Shown here piece after piece: positions 44,333-54,150 of a stretch of 64,000 bases of DNA (position 1 is the first letter of the stretch; each line of letters begins with the position of its first letter). The position numbers and the translations under genes were made by a program. The notes below the pieces were generated by a model. It ran no database searches and was not told the origin of the DNA. It saw only the letters and a list, made by a program, of their open reading frames with translations. This DNA is from Pezicula radicicola (lineage: Eukaryota; Ascomycota; Leotiomycetes; Helotiales; Dermateaceae): positions 2,831 through 66,830 of the forward strand of contig PDUO01000024.1 of the NCBI GenBank assembly GCA_003008705.1, given 5' to 3'.

Positions 44333-46698
44333 GATGTATATGGCTAGGTGCAGCTATCGGAAGGTGGCTCCTGCAAAATTCCTTGGTTGCCACGCTGGCC
44401 GTATGATGTGTCCTACACGTCGTGTAGTAGGGCTTGCGATCTCGCAATGATGCGGAGTGCGTCTAAACTACGTCGATCCTTCAGCAAGAAAAGCCTTCTT
44501 TCTCTGCTTACACTACCCAGATCTAGCAGTTGCCGGTAAAGAAGATTGGACTAATGCAGCTCTACACCGGTTGTTTGGAGTGCAATGGAGTCGAGTGCTA
44601 GGGTTGAGAGGAACTATGCAGCTATCCTATGCGAAGTCGCGTCAGAGCTCGGTGCGCGTTGAAAAACCAAGAGCAGGGCTGCCCACTTACAGCAGCCGGA
44701 GGATTTTAAGGGCTTATGACACTACAGACAAACAATGCGCCTTGTGTTTAGAGTATAGGGTCGGGTCGAAGAAGCGGTCGCAGGAGAGTGCATATGAGTT
44801 TGCAGGCGTGGGGTACCGCGTGCGTGGTAGGGACTCTGCGGATGAAAGCTCGGATCGATGATGGTGTATCAACAAGACTACAACCGTGTGGAACGGCAGA
44901 AAAGAGAGCCGAGCGGGGAAGCCGGTGGGAAGAATGGGAGAAGGGAGGAAGGCCGAGTCTGCGGGATGGTTCGTACGTCGGCGGAAGCAGGAGGAGTGTA
45001 ACAATTGCTTATTGCGCAGCGCGAGAGTTTGCGGAGGTATGCAGAGTCAACAATGATTTTTGGTGCACCGTACGAGCGTACGTACAGAGGAGTACGGGAG
45101 TAGGGTAGTAGGTAGGTAGGTACTGGACTGGAGTGTGTTGTGTTGAAGGTGGCTGGAGCTTCGAAATGCGCTCTCGATCTGTATGGCCGAAACACTCGAA
45201 GCGGTGACGAGGGGAGAGGCTGGAATTGGCTGGGGCCCTGGCGAAGCTTCCTCTTGGACCGGGCGCTGTTGTCGCTTCAGGTCAATTCAAGTCAGGTACG
45301 GGAACTTTACAAGGCGGCGGTGCCTCTCGCGATCATGGGAAAATGCAAATGGTGTCTTCTCCAATGGATTTATTAAAGCTGGATTAATTACAACCATTGG
45401 GCGACAGGCGGTATTGGGATTTGTTAGATTTGTTGGGGCCAGCGTTGATTGATTACTTCACGCATCCAATGGGAATAAAGGGCTGCACAGAATACATGTG
45501 CCAACACAGTCAGCGACCGAGAGAGCCTATCATCGGCGGTCACTCTTGACGGCGGCTGTAGCCTTGTTTGCACTTTTCACGCCTTTCACCAATTTGACGT
45601 ACGTCCCTGAGCTCAATTTTTGGGGGCCGGCTGAAGAGCCTTTTTTTAGCACCCGACGACAGCGGCTGCTCCCTCTTTTCTGGGTCCTGGTCTTGTCTCT
45701 CGAAAGACTCGAGGTATCTGTCGGTAGTGTTCGAGCGTCTTTTCCTGCAACACAGTAGGTTTTTCTGGCTGAAACTTTGGTAAATGACATCAACTCTCGC
45801 CAATTCCATGCTTTTTTCTCCTTTTATGAGTCGACATTTGAAAGAAATCGTGGGATGCGTTGGCAGACAATGGCGTGGCGGGGGTTCACTGATATACTTG
45901 AGTAATAGCAATTAAAGTCCTCTACCTACGTTACTCACTGTATTTTAGACGAGTGCTTCTGGGGTATCGAGGCCGCTAACAAGAACAAAAGAAACCGCCA
46001 AAATCAACGACGGGTAATAGTACAACCTCGTACAGAGTACAGGTCTCAGCGAAACTCAGCCTTCCAGAAGCACGTTCTTAAAGATCGCACACCATCACAC
46101 CACCCTTCTCTCCCCACTAACTGCACTGTATGCTGCAAGAACAAGGTTGTGGTCCGCCTGGTGTGGAAGGACAACACACCGCGCTTCTGGCTAAGTTCTG
46201 CGAACCTCTCCTGGTACCAAATACTCTCTCCACCTATCGTGATGACAGCCTTCATGATTGGGCATCAAGACATGAACTCCCGTTGGGCCTTCAGACGCTT
46301 CAGCCGCCTTCAAATAGATCTAAAGCCTCACTTGACTGGCTGTACAACACATCATTATTCCCAAAGATCTGAAGAATTGGAACAAGGCTGTGTTGTGTAT
46401 GATGTAGTACATAGCCTCGTGATACTTCGTATTGAGAGGTTTTTTCATGGCCACAGAACTTCGGAACGCCCTGAAGCGGAGGAACTTGAGAACTCAGGCA
46501 AGAACTGCTGGCAAAAGTGTAACCACGCTGATGAACCTTTTTCATAGCCATTGTAATTTACCGCCTTGTGTGCGCCTCGGTGCCAACTCCTTTGCCATGC
46601 GAGTACCGTGAAGATAAAATTTCCTGCCATAACATGCAGGCTGCACCTAGCCTTGTTGATTCCTGTACTCCTTCGCTGAGACAAACAAATGCTGTAAT
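44333..46698. other. 2.4-kb gap upstream of hapC
   Basis: No gene is recognised. ORFs on both strands (for example 44457-44861 and 45498-45758) lack motifs, and the latter lacks an ATG. CCAAT boxes lie at 45361-45365, 45396-45400 (minus) and 45466-45470, with a further minus-strand ATTGG near 45224. A GTAGGTAGGTAGGTAC run lies near 45107-45122. Confidence 0.55.
45361..45470. promoter_or_regulatory. cluster of CCAAT boxes upstream of hapC
   Basis: Three CCAAT pentamers occur within 110 bp (45361 plus, 45396 minus, 45466 plus), about 1.03-1.14 kb from the hapC start codon. The encoded protein is itself a CCAAT-binding subunit, so autoregulation is possible; this is inference, and CCAAT is a short motif. 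Confidence 0.3.
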
Positions 46699-47319
46699 TC
46701 ATTGCTGCACAACCTGGATATTGTTCTTCTTCTGTGTAACGAGAAAATATCAGTCCGCATTCGTCTCAAGCGTAAGCCGTAGTTCCGACTTACCTTCCAC
46801 TTCTCCATGTCCGTTTGTTTGCTATTGTACTGCTTGACCAAGTCCTCCAAAACCTTGCGTAGGCCCTCGGAATTTGTCTTCAAAGCAGGAACCACATCCT
46901 TCACCGTTCTCTCCACCAACACGCCGTTTATCATGCGGAAGCATTTCCTGTCTCCCGGGAGGGGTTCAAGTGTCTCGAGGACCAGTCTGTCGGCATAGAA
47001 GCGGTGAGCAAACGTTCTCCAGCGGTGAGGTGGCTGATGATCAAAAGCAAGGAAACCCTTTGATTCGATCCCAGCGAAGCCGGAGTATACTTTGAAATAT
47101 ATCGGGGGTAATAACAAGTACGGGGAAATTCGGGACGCACTTGTGCTCTTCTGCTTCTGATTCTACGTCACCTATCTTCTGGGCGATCTGCTGCAGCGAG
47201 TTTTTGTAGGTCGAGTAGGTGTTTTGGAGCTCTGGCGCACGATATCAGTACAGTACAAGAGACATAAGAATGGATGCTTCTATTACCTTGCTGCTTCTTT
47301 TGTGAAATCTGTTGTGTCA
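46699..47319 (-). CDS. GIM4: prefoldin subunit 2 (Gim4)
   Basis: Exons are 47319-47286, 47231-47141, 46986-46794 and 46731-46699, with introns of 54, 154 and 62 nt, giving 116 aa. The spliced protein starts MTQQISQKKQQELQNTYSTY, continues with the first coiled-coil helix and acidic EAEEH, then the beta-hairpin core LETLEPLPGDRKCFRMINGV then LVERTVKDVVPAL, the second helix ending DMEKWKKKNNIQVVQQ. This is a beta-class prefoldin subunit of normal length. Prefoldin hands nascent actin and tubulin to the chaperonin CCT in the cytosol. The short last exon (10 codons plus stop) gives the conserved KKNNIQVVQ end. It is divergent from CMC2. Confidence 0.94.
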
Positions 47320-47518
47320 TGATGTCTTTCAGGAAGTTTGATGTTGAACGTAGGACCGGGCTATGGAGAGAGCGGGATTTGAATGAGGGGAGCTCCAAAA
47401 TATCGCGTCGGTTGGCGAGTGATTCAAATCGAACGACAATCCAGCAGCGGCCCTTCCAACTTCACCACAAATAGCGTCAAACATCCGTGATCGACTGAAT
47501 CATTAACAAGCACTTAAA
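47320..47518. promoter_or_regulatory. shared GIM4/CMC2 divergent promoter
   Basis: 199 bp separate the two start codons. No specific sites are claimed. Confidence 0.55.
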
Positions 47519-47861
47519 ATGCATCCCCATCTCCATACAAAGGACAACACAGGTACTATACCTTTCTTTTCTCCTTTGGCGCAAAGCTAATCCGCCATAG
47601 CGTGTGAAGAAGTCATGGCTGCTCTAGGTACGATGATTGTACTGCATCTAGCTCTGGTGCCCAACTAAACTCTTCGCAGACGAATGTCACGCCAGAGGGT
47701 TTCTATATAAGGCCGTCGGAATGTGCAATAATGCCAAAACCCAGGTCAATAAGTGTTTACGAGCGCAGCGACTTGAGCGCACGGCGGCAAATCGAGAAGC
47801 CGCCAAAGTGAAGAGGCAGGAGATTAAGGCGAAATGGGAGGAGATTGATGCAAACTCATGA
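47519..47861 (+). CDS. CMC2: COX assembly mitochondrial protein Cmc2 (twin CX9C)
   Basis: Exons are 47519-47552, 47601-47627 and 47680-47861, with introns of 48 and 52 nt, giving 80 aa. The protein starts MHPHLHTKDNTACEEVMAAL and has two CX9C pairs: CEEVMAALDEC (Cys 13 and 23) and CNNAKTQVNKC, the twin CX9C fold imported and oxidised by Mia40 in the mitochondrial intermembrane space. The MHPHL start, the CHARGF block and the basic helix LRAQRLERTAANREAAKVKR identify Cmc2, which is needed for cytochrome c oxidase biogenesis. The 27-nt middle exon carries the first cysteine. Every splice site has GT-AG ends and keeps frame. Confidence 0.94.
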
Positions 47862-48389
47862 CGTTGTGGCATGCAAGATATTTAGAGGGAATATGAGTGT
47901 AGGCAGGATGACATTTGGGAGGAGTTCTCAACCACAAAATGGCAAATGGGGCGTTTTTGAGGGGCGTGCCATAGGGACGGAGTCACGGATGTACACTACA
48001 AGAGCAAAGGAACCACTCTATTGGAAGACTGTTCAGTATTGAGTATCGTCTTGGGTAGTTAATGGGCTACTTTATGGAGTTCAAGTGAGGTAGGAATCAT
48101 GGGTCTTTCATTATGGCACACTGCGTTGGACTTTCTGAACATTATGAATTGTTCTGTAAGCAATCATTTTGATTGGGCCTACATTGAAATATCAAGGGAT
48201 GGTCTACTCAAATCAAGTAAGTTACATCAAGTAAATTACTCAGGTTTAATGAGCTACTTTAAGTCGATCTCTTGGCAGCCATTTGAAAATGATCAATTAC
48301 AAAGCAATTAACACAGTATCTACCCAGGACCTTAGGTTGCGAGTTCTCATTACTACTAGTACATTTTGATCGTGGTTCACCTTCCACTT
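47862..48389. other. intergenic between convergent CMC2 and TMEM14 genes
   Basis: No gene is present. The gap contains the MITE-like copy at 48135-48322. Confidence 0.6.
48135..48322. mobile_element. MITE-like element, copy 9 (both ends recognisable)
   Basis: The left end CTGAACATTATGAATTGTTC then TGTAAGCAATCATTTTGATTG resembles the reverse complement of the right end, TAGATACTGTGTTAATTGCT then TTGTAATTGATCATTTTCAAA. The core holds GTCTACTCAAATCAAGTAAG, TTACATCAAGTAAATTACTC and GAGCTACTTTAAG. Length is about 188 bp; no clear target duplication. Confidence 0.65.
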
Positions 48390-48815
48390 CTACTTTTGGA
48401 GCCTGTACGCATTCCCGAAGGTGTACAAGCCATACAACGACAAAGCACTCAATCCAGTAGGCAATGGCTTCCGACCCTTAATGGCTCTAGGAATCGAAGA
48501 ACCTGCCAAGATAACTGAGGCCAAGAGTGCCAATTCGACACCGTACTTCTGGCCCGTCTGGATACGGTAACCTCCAACGAGGTACTTATATATATCAGCC
48601 ATCATCCTACCTAGGTTGACTTGGATCAGAGATGACTTACCAAGATCCCGACTGTAAGACCAGCTGCAATCGAGGGAACTGAACCAGTTCTAATGTATCC
48701 GAAAGTTCCGCCTCCAGCAGTGAGAGCTCCAATGATGTATGCTGGGGTTTCAAGAGGCTGTCGGGATATGTCAGCAAGTTGTTGAAGGTTCTAAGTGACT
48801 TGAAGTGCTCACCAT
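48390..48815 (-). CDS. TMEM14-family small membrane protein
   Basis: Exons are 48815-48813 (the ATG alone), 48757-48641 and 48584-48390, with introns of 55 and 56 nt, giving 104 aa. After the start codon the protein reads PLETPAYIIGALTAGGGTFG then YIRTGSVPSIAAGLTVGILY, and later GYRIQTGQKYGVELALLASV and the C-terminal LYGLYTFGNAYRLQK. Glycine-rich hydrophobic segments and size fit TMEM14/UPF0136, four-helix proteins of mitochondrial membranes; human TMEM14C moves a heme precursor. The intron cuts directly after ATG (ATG|GTGAGC), so translation begins on an exon with only one codon. No other upstream ATG gives a conserved N-terminus. Confidence 0.88.
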
Positions 48816-49319
48816 GATGGGAATTGAGCTTAACGAAGCTGAGATGAAACTGAGAGGTTCTTGGGAGTGATTGGTGAGTTTACTTGTGGAGAATATACTT
48901 AGGAGTGACAATATCAGTTCATGTTTGATATGCTGACATGCTCATCGAACTAAATACCATAACTCAATCCCCCGCCTCTCGGCTCGGAATAACGCTAGCG
49001 TGCCACTTTAAAGCAGCATCAACAGCTATATAACTAGGAGTTAGTTTGGCATTACCTGTCCATTCGGTTTTAAAAGACTAAAAGATTATTATATCCGTAT
49101 AGAGCTACACAAGTTATCTTAAAGGTTCAAAGTAACAAAGTTAAAGTGGAGTTAGTCAATATAGCATAGTGATAATGTACTGTGGAGCCGCTTTTCTGTC
49201 CACCAATCCACCTACCTTGGCGCACGCGAGGCTCGACATCCATCAAGCTTCGTGGCCTTCACGACAATCGAGCTCCCCAAAATCCACAACTTAACCACAA
49301 CTCCCACACAACTCCCAAA
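48816..49319. other. divergent TMEM14/OST2 promoter region
   Basis: 504 bp lie between the two start codons. AT-rich around 49020-49170; nothing specific recognised. Confidence 0.5.
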
Positions 49320-49964
49320 ATGGCACCTAAACAGCGCAAAGCTACCGACACTGTCCAATCCTCAACCGCAACAACCCAATCTTCCTCCACACCCAATAAC
49401 TCCGTCCCCGCCGCTACCACCGTCAAGAGCAGCTCCAAATCAAGCTCCTCAAACAACCAAAGCTACCAAGATATTGCCTTTTCAATATGGCAAAAATACC
49501 TTGATACCACACCACAACGGACGAAGCTGATTGATGTTTTTATGACTTTCTTGGTTGCGGTTGGTGTGCTGCAATTTGTGTACTGTGTTATTGCTGGGAA
49601 TTACGTATGCTTGATCCCGAATTGGCAATTGAGAAATTGTTTTGCTAACAACAGAATTTATAGCCTTTTAACGCTTTCCTCTCGGGTTTCTCTGCTACTG
49701 TTGGACAGTTTGTTTTAACTGGTATGTTTCTCACAGCCAGAATTTGAGGGGATAATGAATGCTAATATTGCCAATTATAGCTTCTTTGCGAATTCAGACG
49801 AACAAGGAGAACGAGGCAGAGTTTAAGGGAGTCTCGCCTGAGAGGTATGAGATAATGTACGCCTTGAGACTTGGATCAAAGCTAACAAGTAATATAGGGC
49901 GTTTGCCGACTATGTGTTTGGAAGCATGATCCTACACTTCTTCTGCGTCAACTTCATCAACTAA
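49320..49964 (+). CDS. OST2: oligosaccharyltransferase subunit Ost2/DAD1
   Basis: Exons are 49320-49604, 49664-49721, 49781-49844 and 49898-49964, with introns of 59, 59 and 53 nt, giving 157 aa. The Ser/Thr/Asn-rich cytosolic N-terminus (~50 aa) precedes the conserved part: TTPQRTKLIDVFMTFLVAVG, QFVYCVIAGNYPFNAFLSGF, SATVGQFVLTASLRIQTNKE, then PERAFADYVFGSMILHFFCV NFIN at the end. This is the DAD1/Ost2 family, a three-helix membrane subunit of the ER oligosaccharyltransferase that N-glycosylates nascent proteins. The last exon gives the family's C-terminal motif. The N-terminal extension is longer than in animals, as usual in fungi. It converges on GRH1. Confidence 0.95.
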
Positions 49965-50123
49965 ATAGGTACGCGTGTCTTCGAGGGTGGACATAGTTTG
50001 AGCGATTGTAGGAGTAGCGAAAGAAAAAAAGAGAGTTTTAGGGCAATGGAATTACCATTGATGTGATGATTACAGGAGTTGGAACTGGGTTTAAGATGGT
50101 CATTGTGCATTTCGGTGGTTTAA

Positions 50124-51300
50124 CTAGTCTACACCACTGTCATCTGGCTCTTCAACATTCTCTGCTTGCGGTGCTGGTGATGTTACTGTCTTCGGGGGTC
50201 CTCCAGCCATTGGTGGGCCACCAGCTTTCGGCGGAGGGGGCAGTGGACTGCTTTTCCTGCTAGGCGCATGATCCAACTCCCGGCTCTTCTTCTCCCCCTC
50301 ATTGAAATAATCATCCATCATCTTATTCGGACTATGCCCATGCCTCTTGTCTTTCCTCTTGCCTCCATGTGAAGCTATCGGTTGCGCACTTAATTGAGCT
50401 GGTACCAGATATTCTGCCTCGGCTGCAGCTGCCGCCGGAATAAAGAACTGAGAGGCATCTTCTGCAGATACTAGAGGGCGAGCTTCCTCGTTAGAGAAGC
50501 GAGCGGTTTCGGTCTCGAATAATGTCTCTCCTGGTCCGGCGACTGGCTCACTCAATGGTGCCGGTATTCTGTGCAAAGCACCATATCCCAATACGCAGCC
50601 CAAAGCTCCCTCTCCGCCCCAGTCCCTGCTTGGATGAATTGTAATCTCTCGCGTAACATCGTACTCGTTGTTGTAAACGTATAATCGCAATGGTCGACCA
50701 ATATGCTCTTCTACCAGTTCTCCCAGCCCGCTCTCTCCATGTAGTACACCTTCTGGTGTGCCAATGATATAGTCACCGTACGGAAGAAGCCCAGCAACGT
50801 CGGCAGGAGAATTTACTGGTACATCGAGGATGTGCCAGATATTAGCAACGCTGCTTAGAGATGTCCATTGAAGGGAGATGCCGAGAGATGGAGCCTCAGG
50901 CGGCACAGGAATGTGGAGAGTTCTCGTTCGTTGGCCCTAGCAATTCAATTCTTAGTCAATGTTTTCCATTTAAGAAGTTAGGTAGTCAAGAGTCTGTACC
51001 TTCGCGCTCCACACACCAAGTGTCACTGAGCTACCAGCACAATTACGGATTTCTTGAGCAAAGAGTGCCGGATCTGAATCGTCCTATCTTGGTCAATATG
51101 AGTCAAATTTAGGAAGAGTATTCCCCTACTATTTGGCGTCCGTTGATACCAATGATGAAATCAAACCATGGCTCAATGCCAAGCTCAGTGTTCTTGTTTC
51201 TTAAAACTTGAAATCCAAACATGCCATAACTATTGTTAGATTTGTGGCCTGGACTGTCAGAGTCCAGGCGAGAAATAAAACGGTTGAGGGCATTAAACAT
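50124..51300 (-). CDS. GRH1: GRASP-family Golgi protein Grh1
   Basis: Exons are 51300-51130, 51083-51000 and 50936-50124, with introns of 46 and 63 nt, giving 355 aa. PDZ-like GRASP domain: FGFQVLRNKN, EPWFDFIIGINGRQIDDSDP, EIRNCAGSSVTLGVWSAKGQ, SLGISLQWTSL, then the second lobe with NIWHILDVPVNSPADVAGLL, YGDYIIGTPEGVLHGE and LRLYVYNNEYDVTREITIHP, GGEGALGCVLGYGALHRIP. The C-terminal ~130 residues are Pro/Ser-rich and disordered. Grh1/GRASP65 tethers early Golgi and ER-exit membranes and is needed for unconventional secretion in yeast. The conserved N-terminus MFNALNRFISRLD supports the start. It is divergent from TGS1, with a CACGTG box at 51489-51494 between them. Confidence 0.94.
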
Positions 51301-51810
51301 GACTTAAGATGGTGCTGGATGTCGCTCAATGTACGAAGTAGTGGTCTATATTGGTTGTCTAGTCGCTCCAACACAAGAGCTCCCTCGAGAAGCAAGCTGG
51401 CCTGGCCTGGTTCCCTGCTTCTACAGTAACGGTTAGTGGGATCTCAGCCTCGCGCTAGTGATGCCTCTAACCTCATTTTTTTGTGCATCACGTGAGAGGG
51501 TACAACCTCATTCCAAGTTCCGTCGAGTACAAAGATCACTGAGCTCGTTGCAGGATCTCCAAAACGAAGATGTCAATATTGCTTTGAAAGGCAAAAAAGT
51601 CTCCTCAACTGCCGAGGTGTTGGTTCTGCAGCATCAAACAGTGAGGGAAACCTGCCTTGAAGACTCCATTCGAAAGCGGAGTACCATCAGTCTTTATCGA
51701 AATCTTCAGTTGCATTTTCATTTTCATAGGATTCTCATCTTTTCTATCGCTTTTAGTTTATGCTCCTGCCTTAAATACGTTGGCTCCACAGCAACCAGCG
51801 CGTGCCTTCC
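51301..51810. promoter_or_regulatory. divergent GRH1/TGS1 promoter region
   Basis: 510 bp lie between start codons, with a CACGTG E-box at 51489-51494. ORFs in this stretch lack family features and were not called. Confidence 0.5.
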
Positions 51811-53131
51811 ATGCCAAGAAGATCTTCGTCGCGTTCTGATATTTTGGAAGAAGACCTTGAAAAAATAACTCCTGCAATCTCTCGAAAGGAACTCAGAGAT
51901 TTGGTTATTGGAGCAGGGGAAGACAGGCTTAACCTTGGAGATTTACAGGATAACAGTGATTATCCACGTACTCGCCGACGATTGATAGGGCGCAAAAAAG
52001 AGGTGATAAGTGAAGGGAAGGCTCAGGCTGCCATCAGAGAGTTGAGAGAAGAATTCGGAAACGACCGTTCTTCAGATTCCGAACTGTTGGTTGCCACACA
52101 CAAGACCTCGTCACAATTTCCAGAGCCTAAAGCGTACCCATCTAGAGCTGGAAGCACGTTTTCGCGAAAAGACACTGCCGTGGCAGTATCTCAAATATCT
52201 TATAATCCAAGCCTCAGCGGTTTTGGGGTTTATGAAACTGTTAAGGACGACGAAATGGCTGTTCAAGAAGTAGACGACTCATTGATGGGTGATCATATTA
52301 TGCAGGACCAGGAGGCAGTACCAAACATATATCCCTTAACGGAGGAATGCTGCCACTATACCCATGTATCAGATGTCCCTTGGGACATACAGAAGTAAGC
52401 GATTCCATATGATACGGCTTAGGCCATGACTGATGACCATACAGATACTGGCACCAGCGTCATAGTATATTCTCAGCATACGATGATGGTATTTACATGA
52501 CAGATGATGCATGGTTTGGAGTCACTCCAGAGCCAGTAGCGAAGTAGGCCCCTCCCCAGTCCATTCCCCTTCGTAACTGACCATCCACAACAGCAAAGTA
52601 GCGACGGACCTCTCTGCCAATACCCTTCCCTCTAAGTCTACAGTCATTGACATCTTCGCTGGTGCCGGAGGAAACGCCATCGCCTTCGCCCTCTCTGAAC
52701 GATGGGACCATGTAATTGCCATTGAGAAGAACCCTTCAGTCATAGCTTGTGCGCAAAACAACGCTGCTATTTATGGTGTATCTGAGAAAATCACCTGGAT
52801 CAACGATGACTGTTTCTCATATGTTTCTAAAGCAAATATCGATCGAAGCAAAACCGTCATCTTTGCAAGTCCACCATGGGGAGGTCCAGGATATAGCACT
52901 GATCAAATCTTCGACTTGAGTACTATGCAGCCATACTCGGTTAAGCAGATCCACGATCTATGTAAGGGAATGGATTGTGCGCTATATCTGCCACGAACCA
53001 GCGATCTCAGACAGATCGCCAAGCTAGCTCCAGAAGGGAGTGGGAAGATTGAAGTTGTACAGTACTGCATGGAGGGTGCTAGTAAGGCTTTAGTGGCTTA
53101 TATTCCTGCTGATGCCACAGCTCGGCCTTGA
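51811..53131 (+). CDS. TGS1: trimethylguanosine synthase Tgs1
   Basis: Exons are 51811-52394, 52445-52543 and 52594-53131, with introns of 50 nt each, giving 406 aa. The catalytic domain begins near WHQRHSIFSAYDDGIYMTDD then AWFGVTPEPVANKVA. The SAM-binding motif IDIFAGAGGNAIAFA is at about 246-260, and the active-site motif ASPPWGGPGY at about 319-328; both are diagnostic of Tgs1. The first ~190 residues are a basic, variable region. Tgs1 converts m7G caps of snRNAs and snoRNAs to trimethylguanosine in the nucleus and nucleolus. ATG 51811 is the first in-frame ATG; upstream codons of the open frame have none. Confidence 0.95.
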
Positions 53132-54150
53132 ACTAGAACCTTATCCCAACAGAACAGCAATTTGGTAGTCGGTTGGTCGGTTGAGTTATGCGACTTCTTG
53201 GCGTTGACCAGAATGTCGGGATAAAGAATGGCTTTGCTTTTGCTATTCTGGCATTGACATTGCTTTGGAGTTGCTACGATGCCCCATTTTAAACTTTGTG
53301 AATACCTTGGTTGCGATGTATTGCTTGAGTATTCCTGGTGCGTTCTCTTCTATTGTAAACCATAGGGTCCTACTGGGTTTTGACGCTTCGCCCTGGCACT
53401 GTGGCGCTGTGCTGAACTACACCAACGACATTTGTCGTTTCTTCCGTATACAGAGAGTTAAGCTTACCACAAGTTTATTCAGGCAAGGCTTACGGGCTAC
53501 AGTTCATACAGCTATCAATATTCTACCGTGTGAATCGCTTTGTAAGAGATCATTCTGAGTAGCTATTTTGGTATTGAAATATAAAAGATGGGCTTGAGTA
53601 ACTCACTTATTTTGAGTAACCCTATTCAGAATGATCTCTTGCAAAACAATTCGTACGGTAGTGAGCAACCAAGCATCCTGTCAATGTTTCTTCTCTATTT
53701 TGGACTCGACGATCACAGTAGCAGGAAGGTCGCTCTTCTGTGCATTCCACTACATTTTGGCCCCAGGCATCACTACTTGTCGGTGTTTTTTTGTTGCACA
53801 TCGTCAGTGGCGTCCTCAGGCCCTGATGGTTTTGATGACTTTTGATGGCCTCAAGGTGCAGCCGCCATCCCTGACCGCGGCGCAACTTCTCGGTTACTAC
53901 AAGTCCTTTTTCCTAAATAGGCCAACATCTTCACAAGGTGACTAAGGTGCAAAAATGCCGGAGTTCTTATTTGCAGCTCTCCGGCACTCGGCATACTCAG
54001 GCGTTCGCCTACACAGGCGTTATGGGCTAATGGCGAGACGGGAATAACGACTTCGGTGGGGCAGAGTCGTTATAAGTAGAAGAGTCTTCCTCTGAGTCAG
54101 TTCTCACAGAATGCATTCCAATTCATCATCATTATTGTTGCAAAGAAATC
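53132..54150. other. intergenic before the MFS transporter gene
   Basis: No gene is present. The gap contains the best-preserved MITE-like element (53523-53661). Other ORFs lack motifs. Confidence 0.6.
53523..53661. mobile_element. MITE-like element, copy 10 (best inverted repeats)
   Basis: The left end CTACCGTGTGAATCGCTTTG then TAAGAGATCATTCTGA matches the reverse complement of the right end, CTACCGTACGAATTGTTTTG then CAAGAGATCATTCTGA, at 31 of 36 positions. All five differences are transitions. Between them lies the family core with GAGTAACTCACTTATTTTGA then GTAACCC. Length is 139 bp. No transposase is encoded, so any movement must depend on another element. No clear target duplication is visible. 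Confidence 0.75.

Noticed and set aside
44457..44861. 134-codon plus-strand ORF upstream of hapC
   Set aside because: No motif and no splice structure; composition unlike the neighbouring genes.
45498..45758. 86-codon plus-strand ORF with a hydrophobic start
   Set aside because: It starts with GTG, no in-frame ATG gives a complete protein, and the opposite strand is open as well.
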